Source of the DNA: Casimicrobiaceae bacterium
GTDB lineage: Bacteria; Pseudomonadota; Gammaproteobacteria; Burkholderiales; Casimicrobiaceae
Length of the DNA stretch: 64,000 nt
Direction of reading: 5' to 3'
Assembly (NCBI GenBank): GCA_026646885.1
Contig: JAPKHK010000004.1
Coordinates: forward strand, 1 to 64,000
The notes beneath the pieces were generated by a model, which was given only the letters and a program-made list of their open reading frames with translations, did no database searches and was not told where the DNA came from. The position numbers were made by a program, and so were the translations under genes. Positions 34,575 to 45,098 of the stretch are shown piece by piece. The first letter of the stretch is position 1, and the number at the start of each line of letters is the position of its first letter.

Positions 34575-35066
34575 TCAGCGGTACTTCGCATCCATCGCGC
34601 GGTCACGCGCGATCTGTTCCTCGTATCGATCGCCTACCGCCAGAAGCATCTCCTTGGTGTAGTAAAGGTCACCGCGCTTCTCGCCGTGGTACTCCAGCAC
34701 CCGCGTCTCAACGATGGCGTCGACTGGGCAGGCCTCTTCACAGAAGCCGCAAAAAATGCACTTGGTGAGATCGATGTCGTAGCGCGTGGTACGCCGCGTG
34801 TGATCCGCGCGCTCGGCCGATTCGATGGTGATGGCCATCGCCGGGCAGACCGCCTCGCAAAGTTTGCAGGCGATGCAGCGCTCTTCCCCGTTCGGGTAGC
34901 GGCGCAGAGCGTGCAGTCCACGGAAGCGGCGCGACTGAGGCGTTTTCTCCTCGGGGTATTGCACCGTGACCTTGCGCACGAAAAGGTGCCGCCCCGTGAC
35001 CATCAGGCCCTGCCAAAGCTCGATCAGCAGGAAGCTCTTGAACCAGTGGCGAATCGTGGAAACCAT
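34575..35066 (-). CDS. nuoI: NADH-quinone oxidoreductase subunit I
   Basis: A 163-residue ferredoxin-like subunit with clusters N6a and N6b bound by [16 protein letters not shown] and [16 protein letters not shown]. An N-terminal amphipathic helix ([13 protein letters not shown]) attaches it to the membrane arm. It ends [11 protein letters not shown], typical of proteobacterial NuoI. It starts 13 bp after the nuoH stop. Confidence 0.97.
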   Translation of the reverse strand: MVSTIRHWFKSFLLIELWQGLMVTGRHLFVRKVTVQYPEEKTPQSRRFRGLHALRRYPNGEERCIACKLCEAVCPAMAITIESAERADHTRRTTRYDIDLTKCIFCGFCEEACPVDAIVETRVLEYHGEKRGDLYYTKEMLLAVGDRYEEQIARDRAMDAKYR

Positions 35067-35079
35067 GGCGTTATCTCGC

Positions 35080-36123
35080 TCAGTGGAACAGGTGTGCCCA
35101 GGGTGTTTGCATCATCGCGCCGATGAAGATGATCCAGACCAGCGTAATGGGGATGAAAACCTTCCAACCCAGCCGCATCAACTGGTCATAGCGATAGCGC
35201 GGGAAAGTGGCGCGAATCCAGAGGAAAAAGAACAATACGAAGGAGACCTTGGCCGCCAACCAAATAAAGCCATCGGGCAACCCCGAGATGGGCGACAACC
35301 AACCGCCCAGGAACATGATCGACGCCAGCGTGGCAATCAGGATCATATTGGCATACTCGGCCAAGAAGAACACTGCAAAGGTGATGCCCGAATACTCGAC
35401 ATGGAAACCGGCAACGATTTCCGATTCGCCTTCGGCGAGGTCGAACGGATGGCGGTTGGTTTCGGCGACACCCGAAATCACGTAGATCAGGAACATCGGC
35501 AGTAGGGGCAACCAGTACCAATGGAAGATGCCGCCCTCCTGACCCTTGACGATCTCGCCGAGGTTGAGTGAGTTGGCCGCCATCAACACGCCGACCAAAG
35601 CGAAGCCCATGGCCAGTTCGTAGGAGACGATCTGCGCCGCGGAGCGCATGCAGCCCAAGAAGGCATACTTGGAGTTGGAGGCCCAGCCAGCCAAAATGAC
35701 CCCATACACACCCATGGAGGTGATGGCCATGACGTAGAGCAGGCCCGCGTTGAGATCCGCGACCACCAGCTCCGGGCCGAACGGAACGACCGCCCAGGCC
35801 GCGATGGCCGGACCGATCGACAAAACCGGGGCGATGATGAAGAGGTATTTGTTGGCCCCCGTAGGGATGACGATTTCCTTGAACAGCAGCTTGAAGGTGT
35901 CGGCAAAGGGCTGCAAGAGGCCGAAAGGCCCGACGCGGTTAGGGCCGATGCGCACCTGCATGTAGCCGATGATCTTGCGCTCGGCGAGAGTGAGGTAAGC
36001 GACGGCGATAACCAGAGGCAGGACGATGATGGCGATCTTCAGGAGGGTCCAGATGGTCACTGCCACCATGGGCGCCCAAACCGGCCCGAGGTAGGGGTTG
36101 ATGAACTGCTCGATCTCGTTCAT
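35080..36123 (-). CDS. nuoH: NADH-quinone oxidoreductase subunit H
   Basis: A 347-residue subunit with eight membrane helices, forming part of the quinone cavity. Landmarks are [37 protein letters not shown] and [24 protein letters not shown], whose acidic residues line the coupling channel. The ATG overlaps the nuoG stop by 4 bases (ATGA). The length and sequence are normal. Confidence 0.97.
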   Translation of the reverse strand: MNEIEQFINPYLGPVWAPMVAVTIWTLLKIAIIVLPLVIAVAYLTLAERKIIGYMQVRIGPNRVGPFGLLQPFADTFKLLFKEIVIPTGANKYLFIIAPVLSIGPAIAAWAVVPFGPELVVADLNAGLLYVMAITSMGVYGVILAGWASNSKYAFLGCMRSAAQIVSYELAMGFALVGVLMAANSLNLGEIVKGQEGGIFHWYWLPLLPMFLIYVISGVAETNRHPFDLAEGESEIVAGFHVEYSGITFAVFFLAEYANMILIATLASIMFLGGWLSPISGLPDGFIWLAAKVSFVLFFFLWIRATFPRYRYDQLMRLGWKVFIPITLVWIIFIGAMMQTPWAHLFH

Positions 36124-38456
36124 TGGGCACGCTCCACGCTGATCGTCAATTCCGGGGCACCCAGCGCGGCAGTGCTTTCGTGGGCGGCAGGGACGCGTAC
36201 AGTGTTAGCTGGGAGGCTGTCGTCCTGCGCCGCCACAAGCACCGCCGACCCGCCGCCCTGAGCGACGCGCACGCGCTCGCCCGGAACCGCGCCCAGGCGC
36301 GCGAGCAGAGCGCCGTTCATCGTGGCCAATGGCGTGCGCCCATCGCCGGTCGCCTGCAGAGCGGAAGCCCGACGCACCAGCGCGTCAGCAAAATAGATCG
36401 GCACTTCGGCGATGCGCTCCAGCCCTTCGGCGACAACCGAAGGCAGCGGCCGCGGGACGATGGCATTGGATAGCCGCGTTGTCAGGTCTGCGCCTGCAGG
36501 CCCAAGCGCGGCCTCGCGCACGGCCTCCGGGTTGTCGACGTCGAAGCCGCAGAAGTCCAGCATGTGGCCCAAAGTACGAAGAACTTTCCAAGCGGGGCGA
36601 CTTTCCCCGAGAGGCCGCACCACGCCGTTGAAGCTCTGGGCACGACCTTCTGCATTGACGAAGGTACCCGCGGTCTCGGTGAAGGGCGAAATCGGCAGCA
36701 GCACCGTGGCGTAGGTTTCCGCTTCGCCACGGAAAGGCGTCATCGCCACCACCATCTCGGCGCCACGCAACGCATCAAGCGCGGTGTGCGGATCAGCACA
36801 GTCAAACTGCGGCTCCAGGTGAAGAAGCAAATAAGCCTTGCGCGCCGATGCAAACATCGCGCGTGCGTCGAGGCCCCGGCCCTGTGGCCAAGCGCCGGCC
36901 AGATAGCCGCCGACGCGGTTGGCACCCTCGGTGAGAAATCCGCAGCTTGCCCCAGTGAGTTCGGCAAGCTGCATGGCGTAGGCTTGCAGCACACTCGCCT
37001 GAGGGTGCTGAGCAGCGAAATTGCCGAGCAAGATCGCCTTGCGCTCGCCTTCGCCGAGGCTCTGCGCAATCGCCCTGGCGGTGTCGGTGATCACCAAGTT
37101 CAGCAGGCCCGAAGGCTTGGCGACGCCTTTGGCCTCGCACGCTGCGGCAAGCACTTGCGCCAATGCTTGCGGCAACTGCGAGGGCGCCACGGTGAGGTGC
37201 TGGGCGACCGCCATCAGCGGGTCGTCGGCGGTGCTGTGGATGACCGAGAGCTTCATTCCCTTGCGCGCCGCCTGGCGTAGACGCTGCGCAAAAAGCGGAT
37301 GATCCTTGCGCAGGAAACTGCCCACTAACAACGCGCGCTCGAGCTTGGAGAGACTGGCCACCGGCATGCCCAGCCAGGGCGCGCCTTGGCTCGTCCCATC
37401 GGCGGAGAAATCCGCCTGACGCAACCGGAAGTCGACGTTGTTGCTGCCCAACCCATGAACAAAGCGCTGCAGGAGGTAGAGCTCTTCGACCGTGGACCAG
37501 GGCGTCGCAGCGGCCGCAATCTGGTCCGGACCCGCTTCGGCGGCGATCTTCTTCAAGCCGTTGGCCACATGCTCCAGCGCCTCCTGCCAACTCGCGGTGC
37601 GCCAGGCGCCATGCTGCTTGAGCATGGGGGAAGTGAGTCGCTCTTCGCCAGAGAGCCCCACGTAGGAATAGCGGTCGCGATCGGCGATCCAGCATTCGTT
37701 GACGGCTTCGTTCTCGAGCGGCAACACGCGCATCACGCGGTCGTGCTTGACCTGCACTTGCAGGTTGGTACCGGTGCTGTCATGCGGGCTCACCGATTTG
37801 CGGCGCGCAAGCTCCCAGTTGCGGGCTGAAAAACGGAACGGCTTGGAGGTGAGTGCTCCAACCGGACATAGATCGATGACATTGCCGGAAAGCTCCGAGG
37901 CGACGGCATGACCCATAAACGTCTGAATCTCCGAATGCTCGCCGCGGCCACCCATGCCCAGCTCCATGATGCCGGCAATCTCTTGGCCAAAACGCACGCA
38001 GCGAGTGCAGTGGATGCACCGGGTCATGTTGGTGCCGTCGATCAGCGGCCCGAAGTCCTTGTCGGGCACCACGCGCTTGGCTTCACCAAAGCGCGATTCG
38101 CCCTTGCCATACCCCACTGACAAGTCCTGCAAATGACATTCGCCGCCCTGGTCGCAGATCGGGCAGTCGAGGGGGTGGTTGATGAGCAGGAATTCCATCA
38201 CCGCCTTTTGCGCTTTCACCGCCACCGCGGAGTGAGTCTTGACCTTCATTCCTTCGGTGACGGGTGTGGCGCAAGCGGGCACGGGCTTGGGAATCTTCTC
38301 CACTTCCACCAGGCACATGCGGCAGTTGGCGGCAATCGACAGCTTCTTGTGGTAGCAGAAGTGCGGGATATATACGCCGACCATATGCGCGGCGTCGATT
38401 ACCGTCGAGCCGTCGGGTACCTGGGTCGCCTTGCCGTCGATTTCGATGTTCAACAT
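36120..38456 (-). CDS. nuoG: NADH-quinone oxidoreductase subunit G
   Basis: A 778-residue iron-sulfur subunit begun at ATG 38456 ([19 protein letters not shown]), 19 bp behind nuoF. Cysteines for N1b ([18 protein letters not shown]), N5 ([14 protein letters not shown]) and N4 ([10 protein letters not shown]) are present. At the position where E. coli NuoG has the extra N7 motif CxxCxxxC, this protein reads [19 protein letters not shown] with no cysteine, so N7 is absent, as in mitochondria-like complex I. The remainder is a molybdopterin-oxidoreductase-like domain without cofactor motifs. Confidence 0.96.
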   Translation of the reverse strand: MLNIEIDGKATQVPDGSTVIDAAHMVGVYIPHFCYHKKLSIAANCRMCLVEVEKIPKPVPACATPVTEGMKVKTHSAVAVKAQKAVMEFLLINHPLDCPICDQGGECHLQDLSVGYGKGESRFGEAKRVVPDKDFGPLIDGTNMTRCIHCTRCVRFGQEIAGIMELGMGGRGEHSEIQTFMGHAVASELSGNVIDLCPVGALTSKPFRFSARNWELARRKSVSPHDSTGTNLQVQVKHDRVMRVLPLENEAVNECWIADRDRYSYVGLSGEERLTSPMLKQHGAWRTASWQEALEHVANGLKKIAAEAGPDQIAAAATPWSTVEELYLLQRFVHGLGSNNVDFRLRQADFSADGTSQGAPWLGMPVASLSKLERALLVGSFLRKDHPLFAQRLRQAARKGMKLSVIHSTADDPLMAVAQHLTVAPSQLPQALAQVLAAACEAKGVAKPSGLLNLVITDTARAIAQSLGEGERKAILLGNFAAQHPQASVLQAYAMQLAELTGASCGFLTEGANRVGGYLAGAWPQGRGLDARAMFASARKAYLLLHLEPQFDCADPHTALDALRGAEMVVAMTPFRGEAETYATVLLPISPFTETAGTFVNAEGRAQSFNGVVRPLGESRPAWKVLRTLGHMLDFCGFDVDNPEAVREAALGPAGADLTTRLSNAIVPRPLPSVVAEGLERIAEVPIYFADALVRRASALQATGDGRTPLATMNGALLARLGAVPGERVRVAQGGGSAVLVAAQDDSLPANTVRVPAAHESTAALGAPELTISVERAQ

Positions 38457-38475
38457 GCTTCGGTCTTTAAGCTCG

Positions 38476-39774
38476 TTACACGTAGGCCGGCACCGGACAC
38501 TGGCGGTGATCGACGTGGTACTGGAATTCATCGCGAAAATGGGTCACGAAACTCTTCACCGGCATTGCGGCGGCATCACCCAGAGCGCAGATGGTGCGGC
38601 CTTGGATGTTGTCGGCCACCGAGTACAGGAGATCGAGGTCTTCCTGCTTGCCTTTGCCGTGCTCGATGCGATCGACGATGCGCCACAACCAACCCGTGCC
38701 TTCGCGGCAGGGAGTGCACTGGCCGCAAGATTCTTCGAAGTAGAAGTAAGACAGGCGCAGCAGCGATTTCACCATGCAGCGGGTGTCGTTCATTACGATC
38801 ACCGCGCCGGAGCCCAACATCGAGCCCGCTTTGGAGATCGAATCGTAATCCAGGGTGCAATCCATGATGGTCTTCGCCGGCAGGACTGGAGCAGAAGAGC
38901 CGCCGGGGATGCAGGCCTTGAGCGGCCGCCCCTCGCGCATGCCCCCAGCCATTTCCAGCAGCGCGGCGAAAGGCGTGCCCATTCTCACTTCGTAATTGCC
39001 CGGGCGCGCGACGTCGCCCGAAACTGAAAAGATCTTGGTGCCGCCGTTATTGGGTTTGCCAAGGTTGAGGAAAGCCTCACCGCCCTGATTGATGATAAAG
39101 GGCACCGCGGCAAAGGTTTCCGTATTGTTGATGGTGGTGGGCTTGCCGTAGAGGCCAAAGCTCGCGGGAAAAGGAGGCTTGAAGCGCGGCTGGCCCTTCT
39201 TGCCTTCGATCGACTCCAAAAGCGCCGTTTCTTCACCACAGATATAAGCGCCATAGCCGTGATGGGCATAGAGGTCGAAACAAAAGTCCGAGCCCTGGAT
39301 GTTCTTGCCGATCCAACCCGCAGAGCGTGCTTCATCCAATGCCTCTTCGAAGCGCTCGTAGGTTTCCCAGATTTCGCCGTGTATGTAGTTGTAGCCGGTG
39401 CGTATGCCCATGGCGTAGGCCGCTATGGCCATGCCTTCGATAACGATGTGCGGGTTGTAGCGCAGGATGTCACGGTCTTTGAAAGTCCCCGGCTCGCCCT
39501 CGTCCGAATTGCAGACGAGATATTTGTCGCCAGGGAAGGCGCGGGGCATGAAGCTCCACTTCAAGCCGGTGGGGAAGCCCGCACCGCCGCGCCCTCGCAG
39601 GCTCGATTTTTTGACCTCGGCGATCACCTGATCCGCTGGAATCTTTTCCGTGAGAATCTTCTTCAGGGCCGCATAACCGCCGCGCTGCAAATAATCCGCG
39701 AGGCGCCAGTTCTGGCCGTTGAGGCCCTTGAGTATGACCGCCTCGGGTCCGTAGTCGAACATCGGCGCGCTCAT
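38476..39774 (-). CDS. nuoF: NADH-quinone oxidoreductase subunit F
   Basis: A 432-residue subunit that binds NADH, FMN and cluster N3. Landmarks are [15 protein letters not shown] for the nucleotide and FMN sites, [33 protein letters not shown], and [15 protein letters not shown] with a later Cys ([11 protein letters not shown]) for the [4Fe-4S] cluster. The gene begins ATGAGCGCGCC. The Shine-Dalgarno GGGAGGG 7 bases upstream lies in the edge of the repeat array that separates it from nuoE. Confidence 0.97.
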   Translation of the reverse strand: MSAPMFDYGPEAVILKGLNGQNWRLADYLQRGGYAALKKILTEKIPADQVIAEVKKSSLRGRGGAGFPTGLKWSFMPRAFPGDKYLVCNSDEGEPGTFKDRDILRYNPHIVIEGMAIAAYAMGIRTGYNYIHGEIWETYERFEEALDEARSAGWIGKNIQGSDFCFDLYAHHGYGAYICGEETALLESIEGKKGQPRFKPPFPASFGLYGKPTTINNTETFAAVPFIINQGGEAFLNLGKPNNGGTKIFSVSGDVARPGNYEVRMGTPFAALLEMAGGMREGRPLKACIPGGSSAPVLPAKTIMDCTLDYDSISKAGSMLGSGAVIVMNDTRCMVKSLLRLSYFYFEESCGQCTPCREGTGWLWRIVDRIEHGKGKQEDLDLLYSVADNIQGRTICALGDAAAMPVKSFVTHFRDEFQYHVDHRQCPVPAYV

Positions 39775-39887
39775 TGGACTACCCTCCCCCCACCCCCCTC
39801 CCTACGGGAGGGGATGATCACGGTTCGCCGCTTCGCGACTCCGGTCCATGGCTTGCGCCCCTTCGGGCGGCCGTTCGGGGCGCTCAT
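39775..39887. repeat. Dispersed palindromic repeat, unit 1 of a tandem pair
   Basis: A 113-bp unit between nuoF and nuoE. Read on the minus strand it begins at an ATGAGCGC copy, passes CGCCCGAAGGGGCG, a CGC-GAAGCG palindrome, GCGAACCGTGATCATC, then CCCCTCCCGTAGGGAGGGG, and ends GTAGTCC just before nuoF. It differs from unit 2 by a 3-base insertion and two substitutions. A diverged copy sits between imuA and lexA. Confidence 0.85.
39782..39788 (-). promoter_or_regulatory. nuoF ribosome-binding site supplied by the repeat
   Basis: On the minus strand GGGAGGG lies 7 bases before the nuoF ATG and is part of the purine-rich edge of repeat unit 1. It is the only plausible Shine-Dalgarno sequence for nuoF. 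Confidence 0.6.
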
Positions 39888-39997
39888 CGGACTACCCTCC
39901 CCCCCCCCTCCCTACGGGAGGGGATGATCACGGTTCGCCGCTTCGCGGCTCCGGTCCATGGCTTGCGCCCCTTCGGGCGGCCGTTCGGGGCGCTCAT
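39888..39997. repeat. Dispersed palindromic repeat, unit 2 of a tandem pair
   Basis: A 110-bp unit nearly identical to unit 1. Its distal end contains ATGA, in which TGA is the nuoE stop and ATG begins a 37-codon frame through the unit (MSAPNGRPKGRKPW...). The native nuoF gene begins with the same ATGAGCGC, as if the junction was duplicated on insertion. Confidence 0.85.
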
Positions 39998-40470
39998 GAC
40001 TTCAACTCCGTAATGAGTTGGTCGAGTCTTTCATCGGACATCTTGCAGCACATGCGGCGGTTGTTGACCAGCATCACCGGTGCATCGCCGCAGGCGCCCA
40101 TACACTCCCCCTCTTTCAAGGTGAACTGTCCATCGCCGGTGGTTTCGTTGAAATCGATGCCGAGCTTGCTTCTGAGATAATCGGCCGCGCGCGCGCCGCC
40201 ATTGAGCGCACAAGGCAGGTTGGTGCAGACGGTGAGCTTGTGTTTGCCCACCGGCTGCAAGTTGTACATGGCATAGAAAGATGCCACTTCGTACACCGCC
40301 ATCGGCGGCATACCTAAGTAGCCCGCGATGAAATCGATGACCTCCGGGGCCAGCCATCCTTTTTCGTCCTGGGCGATGCGCAAGGCCGACATGCACGCCG
40401 ACTGCTTCTGGTCAGGCGGATACTTGGCGATTTCGCGGTCGATCTTCTTGAGGGATTCAGCGCTTAACAT
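39994..40470 (-). CDS. nuoE: NADH-quinone oxidoreductase subunit E
   Basis: A 158-residue thioredoxin-fold subunit with the four cysteines of the [2Fe-2S] cluster N1a: two in CTNLPC (residues 87 and 92) and two in CMGACGDAPV. Its stop overlaps an ATG that opens the repeat unit rather than nuoF itself. The separation of nuoE from nuoF by 219 bp of repeats is unusual, since these genes are normally adjacent or overlapping. It starts 30 bp after the nuoD stop. Confidence 0.96.
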   Translation of the reverse strand: MLSAESLKKIDREIAKYPPDQKQSACMSALRIAQDEKGWLAPEVIDFIAGYLGMPPMAVYEVASFYAMYNLQPVGKHKLTVCTNLPCALNGGARAADYLRSKLGIDFNETTGDGQFTLKEGECMGACGDAPVMLVNNRRMCCKMSDERLDQLITELKS

Positions 40471-40500
40471 GCTCGTAGCTTCAGGGATTTCCGAGGAGAG

Positions 40501-41754
40501 TCAGCGGTCGATTTCACCGAACACGATGTCTTGAGTGCCAATGATCGCCACCACGTCGGCGATCATGTGGCCGCGCGACATCTCATCCAGGGCGGCAAGG
40601 TGGGCGAAGCCGGGAGCACGAATCTTCATGCGGTAGGGCTTGTTGGCGCCGTCGGAGACAAGGTAAATGCCGAACTCGCCCTTGGGATGCTCGACCGCGG
40701 CGTACACCTCGCCCTCGGGCACATGCATGCCCTCGGTGAAGAGCTTGAAGTGGTGAATCAGCTCCTCCATGTTTTGCTTCATCAGCGCCCGCGGCGGCGG
40801 TGCTACCTTGTGGTCGTCAACGATCACCGGTCCCGGATTGGCACGCAGCCAATCCACACATTGCTTAATGATGCGGTTGGACTGCCGCATCTCTTCGACC
40901 CGCACGAGATACCGGTCATAGCAGTCGCCGTTGGTGCCCACCGGAATATCGAATTCGACGCGGTCGTACACCTCGTAGGGTTGCTTCTTGCGCAGATCCC
41001 AGGCAACTCCGGAGCCGCGCAGCATCGGGCCGGTGAGCCCCAGCGCCATGGCCCGCTCCGGCGTCACCACTCCGATGTTGACGGTGCGCTGCTTCCAGAT
41101 GCGATTGTCGGTGAGCAGAGTTTCGTAATCATCGACGTAGCCGGGGAAACGGCAGGTGAAATCCTCGATGAAATCCAGCAGCGACCCTTGGCGGTTGGCA
41201 TTCATTCCCCCCATCCATTTGGCGTTGTGAATCTTAGTCGCCGTGTACTGCGGCATGCTCTCGGGAAGGTCGCGATACACTCCGCCAGGGCGGTAATAGG
41301 CGGCGTGCAGGCGCGCGCCGGAAACCGCCTCGTAGCAATCCATGAGATCTTCGCGCTCGCGGAAAGCGTAGAGGAAGGTGGTCATGCCGCCCACGTCCAG
41401 CGAGTGGGCGCCCAGCCACAGGAGGTGATTGAGGATGCGGGTGATCTCGTCGAACATCACGCGGATATATTGCGCGCGGATAGGTACTTCGATACCCAGC
41501 AGGCGCTCGACCGCCATCACATAGGCGTGCTCGTTGCACATCATCGAGACATAATCCAGACGGTCCATGTAGGGTAAGGTCTGGAGAAAAGTGCGGGTTT
41601 CTGCCAGCTTCTCGGTGGCGCGATGCAAGAGACCGATGTGCGGATCGGCACGCTGTACCACTTCGCCATCGAGTTCGAGGACCAGGCGCAGCACCCCGTG
41701 CGCCGCCGGATGCTGCGGCCCAAAGTTCATGGTGAGGTTCTGAATTTCAGCCAT
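40501..41754 (-). CDS. nuoD: NADH-quinone oxidoreductase subunit D
   Basis: A 417-residue 49-kDa-type subunit begun at ATG 41754 ([24 protein letters not shown]), the usual start. The quinone-site histidine lies in GPQHPAAHG. Other landmarks are [33 protein letters not shown]-like [15 protein letters not shown], and the C-terminal [18 protein letters not shown] that ends at the final Arg, as in all NuoD. It is not fused to NuoC. The spacing to nuoC is 16 bp. Confidence 0.97.
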   Translation of the reverse strand: MAEIQNLTMNFGPQHPAAHGVLRLVLELDGEVVQRADPHIGLLHRATEKLAETRTFLQTLPYMDRLDYVSMMCNEHAYVMAVERLLGIEVPIRAQYIRVMFDEITRILNHLLWLGAHSLDVGGMTTFLYAFREREDLMDCYEAVSGARLHAAYYRPGGVYRDLPESMPQYTATKIHNAKWMGGMNANRQGSLLDFIEDFTCRFPGYVDDYETLLTDNRIWKQRTVNIGVVTPERAMALGLTGPMLRGSGVAWDLRKKQPYEVYDRVEFDIPVGTNGDCYDRYLVRVEEMRQSNRIIKQCVDWLRANPGPVIVDDHKVAPPPRALMKQNMEELIHHFKLFTEGMHVPEGEVYAAVEHPKGEFGIYLVSDGANKPYRMKIRAPGFAHLAALDEMSRGHMIADVVAIIGTQDIVFGEIDR

Positions 41755-41770
41755 TCTTGTCGCTCCGCCC

Positions 41771-42367
41771 CTAGTTCCGCGCATACTGCTCTTCGCGAAT
41801 CACCCGTGGCGTGACCTCGCGCGGCTCAATCGTGACCGGCTGATAGATCACGCGCTTCTGCTCGGGGTCGTAGCGCATTTCCACATGGCCGGAAATCGGG
41901 AAATCCTTGCGGAAAGGGTGTCCCACGAAACCGTAATCGGTGAGAATGCGCCGCAGATCGGGGTGACCGCTGAACATAAGACCGAAAAGGTCGAAGGCCT
42001 CGCGCTCGTACCAGTTCGCCGAAGGCCACAAATCGACTGCCGAATCGACCACCGGGAATTCGTCGTCGGGCACGTAGCAGCGTACCCGCAGTCGCCAGTT
42101 ATGGGTGATGGACAAGAGCTGATAGACGACCGCAAAACGCGGCCCGGAATGTTCTCCGTCGCGGTATTCGGCATAGTCGATGCCACACAGATCGATCAGA
42201 GATTCAAAGCGCAATTGCCCGTCGTCACGCAGCGTCTTCAAAGTCGCCGAGAGGGAACCCGCAGGCACCACCAAGGTAAGCTCGCCACGGTCAGCGTTCG
42301 CGGCCCCGGCGTCATCGCCCAGCACTTCGCGCAGGCGGGCGGCAAGCATTTCGATTCGCGCGCTCAT
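41771..42367 (-). CDS. nuoC: NADH-quinone oxidoreductase subunit C
   Basis: A 198-residue 30-kDa-type subunit. The family signature is [39 protein letters not shown], and an R-Y-D-P-E segment follows. The N-terminal 60 residues are variable. It forms the peripheral arm with NuoD and NuoB; the gene starts 6 bp after the nuoB stop. Confidence 0.97.
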   Translation of the reverse strand: MSARIEMLAARLREVLGDDAGAANADRGELTLVVPAGSLSATLKTLRDDGQLRFESLIDLCGIDYAEYRDGEHSGPRFAVVYQLLSITHNWRLRVRCYVPDDEFPVVDSAVDLWPSANWYEREAFDLFGLMFSGHPDLRRILTDYGFVGHPFRKDFPISGHVEMRYDPEQKRVIYQPVTIEPREVTPRVIREEQYARN

Positions 42368-42373
42368 GCTCTT

Positions 42374-42853
42374 TCAGGTCCTGGCAATGGTGTTGGTTCG
42401 CCAAATTTTGCTCTGCAACTGCAAAATGCCATAGAGCAGCGCCTCGGCGGTTGGCGGGCAGCCCGGCACATAGATGTCGACCGGAATGATGCGATCGCAG
42501 CCGCGCACCACCGAGTAGGAGTAGTGATAATAGCCGCCGCCATTGGCGCAGGAGCCCATGGAGATCACCCAGCGCGGCTCGGCCATCTGGTCGTAGACCT
42601 TGCGCAATGCGGGAGCCATCTTATTGCAAAGGGTGCCGGCGACGATCATCACATCCGACTGCCGTGGACTTGGGCGGAACACGATGCCGAAGCGGTCGAG
42701 GTCGTAGCGGGAAGCGCCCGCCTGCATCATCTCCACCGCGCAGCAGGCGAGGCCAAAGGTCATCGGCCACATCGAGCCGTTGCGGGCCCAGTTGATGACA
42801 GTGTCGAGCGTCGTGGTCACGAAGCCCTTCTCGAATACGCCTTCAATACTCAT
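42374..42853 (-). CDS. nuoB: NADH-quinone oxidoreductase subunit B
   Basis: A 159-residue PSST-type subunit begun at ATG 42853 ([17 protein letters not shown]); the open frame extends 87 bases upstream but that part overlaps the nuoA region and is unlike the family. Cluster N2 is bound by the tandem cysteines in [10 protein letters not shown] together with Cys in [10 protein letters not shown] and [12 protein letters not shown]. The gene lies 46 bp behind nuoA. Confidence 0.97.
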   Translation of the reverse strand: MSIEGVFEKGFVTTTLDTVINWARNGSMWPMTFGLACCAVEMMQAGASRYDLDRFGIVFRPSPRQSDVMIVAGTLCNKMAPALRKVYDQMAEPRWVISMGSCANGGGYYHYSYSVVRGCDRIIPVDIYVPGCPPTAEALLYGILQLQSKIWRTNTIART

Positions 42854-42899
42854 ACGTTTCCTTGTGATAGGGCGCGAGCCGCCTTCTCGGTGAAGCGGG

Positions 42900-43256
42900 T
42901 CATTCCCAATCCAGTGCGCCTTTCTTCCACTCGTAGACAAAACCCACGATCAGTATTCCCAGGAACACCATCATTGCCGTGAAGCCAAAGACACCAATTT
43001 CCTTGAGCACTACCGCCCAGGGGAAAAGAAAGGCAATCTCGAGATCGAAGAGAATGAACAAAATGGCCACGAGGTAGTAACGCACGTCGAACTTCATGCG
43101 CGCATCCTCGAAGGCTTCGAAACCGCACTCATAAGGGGAAAGCTTGGCTGAGTCGGGTCGGTTGGGCGCAACGATGGCACCTGCGATCAAAAGGATCAAA
43201 CCGAAGCCGATTCCCACCGCGATGAACAGCAGAACCGGAAAGTAGTTTTCGAGCAT
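42900..43256 (-). CDS. nuoA: NADH-quinone oxidoreductase subunit A
   Basis: A 118-residue subunit with three membrane helices, begun at ATG 43256 ([11 protein letters not shown]). The conserved loop near the quinone site is [12 protein letters not shown], and the helix-2 signature is [24 protein letters not shown]. It is the first structural gene of the nuo operon. tRNA-Leu lies about 100 bp upstream on the same strand. Confidence 0.97.
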   Translation of the reverse strand: MLENYFPVLLFIAVGIGFGLILLIAGAIVAPNRPDSAKLSPYECGFEAFEDARMKFDVRYYLVAILFILFDLEIAFLFPWAVVLKEIGVFGFTAMMVFLGILIVGFVYEWKKGALDWE

Positions 43257-43352
43257 CTTTTCCCCGCAAAAAGGGCGGAACATCGCTGCCCCGCCCCTCC
43301 TTTGTTTCGTGCCGCCTCTCCCCGCCGGGGGGCCGCCGCTGAACCTCTATTC

Positions 43353-43437
43353 TGGTGCCGACGGTGAGACTCGAACTCACACGGCTCGCGCCACCGCCCC
43401 CTCAAGACGGCGTGTCTACCAATTCCACCACGTCGGC
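43353..43437 (-). tRNA. tRNA-Leu (anticodon GAG), CCA encoded
   Basis: On the minus strand the acceptor stem GCCGACG/CGTCGGC encloses a D-arm GTG..AATTGGTAGA..CAC. The anticodon arm CCGTC-TTGAGGG-GGCGG places GAG at positions 34-36, followed by a class II long variable arm (TGGCGCGAGCCGTG) and a T-arm with GTTCGAGTC. The 3' end carries ACCA. The tRNA is embedded between secG and nuoA, so it is probably co-transcribed with tpiA-secG and processed out. Confidence 0.95.
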
Positions 43438-43550
43438 CAAAAACTGCTGCCCAAAGTAAGCGCCACACGCCGCAGCGGTGCCGCATCGCTGGCGAGGAGC
43501 TTCTCGGTGAGCTGCCTTGCCGCCTGCAAGAAAAGTAAGTCAGAGCCCGC

Positions 43551-43925
43551 TCAATTCGGGATATCCTTCGCTTTCGAGCTGGGTTCCTGCGCCGCAGCGC
43601 CGCTCCCAGCCGGCGCGACGGCGGGCGCTTTCATTTCCTTGCTGGGTTCGGGAATGTTGCGCATCACCCCCTCAGCGCCCTTCTCTGGCGCGCTGCGCTG
43701 CATCCCGAGGTAACTCAAACCCAGACTCGAGACAAAAAATACGGTGGCGAGGATAGCGGTCGTGCGGCTGAGAAAGTTCGCCGAGCCCGCTGCGCCAAAA
43801 AAACTGCCAGCACTGCCACTGCCAAACGCGGCGCCCATGTCAGCGCCCTTGCCCTGTTGCAGCAACACGAAGCCTATCACCCCCGCCGCTACCAGAACAT
43901 GCAATACCAGAAGAATCGCTTCCAC
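43551..43925 (-). CDS. secG: Protein translocase subunit SecG
   Basis: A 124-residue small subunit of the SecYEG channel, begun at a GTG at 43925. Two membrane helices (ILLVLHVLVAAGVIGFVLLQ and ILATVFFVSSLGLSYL) flank the conserved QGKGADMGAAFGSGSAGSFFGAAGSANFLSRTTAI loop. The C-terminal 40 residues are a low-complexity Pro/Ala/Glu tail. It lies 32 bp behind tpiA, the usual betaproteobacterial order tpiA-secG-tRNA-Leu-nuoA. Confidence 0.95.
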   Translation of the reverse strand: MEAILLVLHVLVAAGVIGFVLLQQGKGADMGAAFGSGSAGSFFGAAGSANFLSRTTAILATVFFVSSLGLSYLGMQRSAPEKGAEGVMRNIPEPSKEMKAPAVAPAGSGAAAQEPSSKAKDIPN

Positions 43926-43957
43926 TTCACTTCACCCAATGCGTTATGCCTGCCGAC

Positions 43958-44692
43958 TCATGCGGCCCGGCAAATGGCCAGAAAATCCGCCGCTTTCAGC
44001 GAGGCGCCGCCGATCAAGCCGCCGTCGATGTCGGGCATGGCAAACAGCTCCGCCGCGTTGGCTGGCTTGACGCTGCCGCCATACAGAATGGAAACATTGT
44101 TGCGCAGCTTTTCGCTCAGACGACCGCGAATCAGGGCATGAACCTCCTGTGCCTGATCAGGTGAAGCCGTGCGCCCCGTGCCAATCGCCCAGACCGGTTC
44201 GTACGCCACTACCGCCTCGGCGAGGTCGATGTCCGGCCGGGTCAAAACCGCGTCCAACTGCGCCATCACCACGTCCGCGGTCGCGCCCTTTTCGCGCTCG
44301 GCCAATGTTTCACCGACACATACGATGGGTATCATGTCCGACGCCTCGACGGCCGCGCATTTCGCGGCGATGGTCTTGTTCGACTCATGCAGGCCATGGC
44401 GCCGTTCCGAATGACCGATGATGACGTACTTGCAGCCAAACTCGCGCAGCATCACGGCGGCAACTTCACCGGTATAGGCCCCGGGAAAGTGTTCGCTAAC
44501 GTTTTGCGCGCCCAGATGGATGCGTGTGCCGGCGAGAATTTGTTGCGCCTGAGCGAGGTAGGGAAACGGCACACATACCGCGACCTCTGCCTTCACCTCC
44601 GCAATGCCCGTCTTGACGCCTTCCAGGAGCGTTCGGTTGCCCTCCAGGCTGCCGAACATTTTCCAGTTCCCGACAACCAGTTTGCGTCGCAC
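43958..44692 (-). CDS. tpiA: Triosephosphate isomerase
   Basis: A 244-residue glycolytic enzyme. I start it at the GTG at 44692 ([14 protein letters not shown]), which has GAGGAG 4 bases upstream and gives the family length; the frame also opens at a TTG 33 bases earlier. The catalytic residues are Lys (GNWKMFG), His (IIGHSERR) and Glu ([11 protein letters not shown]). The phosphate-gripping loop 6 follows the glutamate, and loop 8 is [10 protein letters not shown]. It heads the tpiA-secG-tRNA-nuo transcription unit behind a good promoter. Confidence 0.96.
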   Translation of the reverse strand: MRRKLVVGNWKMFGSLEGNRTLLEGVKTGIAEVKAEVAVCVPFPYLAQAQQILAGTRIHLGAQNVSEHFPGAYTGEVAAVMLREFGCKYVIIGHSERRHGLHESNKTIAAKCAAVEASDMIPIVCVGETLAEREKGATADVVMAQLDAVLTRPDIDLAEAVVAYEPVWAIGTGRTASPDQAQEVHALIRGRLSEKLRNNVSILYGGSVKPANAAELFAMPDIDGGLIGGASLKAADFLAICRAA

Positions 44693-44725
44693 GTTGCTCC
44701 TCGTTGAATTGGCGATGGCGGGCAA

Positions 44726-45098
44726 GCCATCCGCTCGCTGTAAGGCCCGCTTCCAGCGCGAGCGAAAAAGTCGAGGGATTTTAACCTCTTTCTATCTATC
44801 GGGTCAATTTCCGTTTGCGGCGCAGCATCCCGGTAGTCCGCTCGGGAAAGCGGGTGGGAACGCGCACCTCCGGCGAGCAAAAACTCGTTGCCTCGCGAAC
44901 TTGCCGAGCAGCCAAATAGCCCGCGATGCCTTCCGAAGGGCAACAAGCTGCGGTGTTTCGGCTACACTTCGTCGTTCATCGTTCGCACCGGGTTCTCAGC
45001 ATGCAGTCCGCTCAACTTGTCTCGCTTCCCTGTTTGGCACTTCGCCGCGACGCGGCACGCGCCGGTTTTAGACCGGACGCCATGATGGAAAGCGCCGA
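44726..45098. other. 373-bp intergenic region upstream of tpiA and the CoA-binding gene
   Basis: No supported gene is present here. The stretch holds the tpiA promoter (44778-44807) and must hold the plus-strand promoter for the CoA-binding/dsbB pair, for which I see no convincing boxes. Confidence 0.6.
44778..44807 (-). promoter_or_regulatory. Strong sigma70-like promoter for tpiA-secG-tRNA-nuo
   Basis: On the minus strand TTGACC (44807-44802) and TAAAAT (44783-44778) are separated by 18 bases in an AT-rich island (TTGACC..ATAGATAGAAAG..TTAAAAT). The predicted transcript has an approximately 80-base leader before the tpiA GTG. Confidence 0.7.

Noticed and set aside
36123..39027. Several long plus-strand frames in the nuoG and nuoF region
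   Set aside because: They are antisense to well-conserved complex I genes and have no recognisable domains or ribosome-binding sites.
39888..39997. 37-codon frame MSAPNGRPKGRKPW... in the repeat unit as a new small gene
   Set aside because: It begins at the copied ATGAGCGC and simply translates the palindromic repeat; there is no independent support for a peptide.
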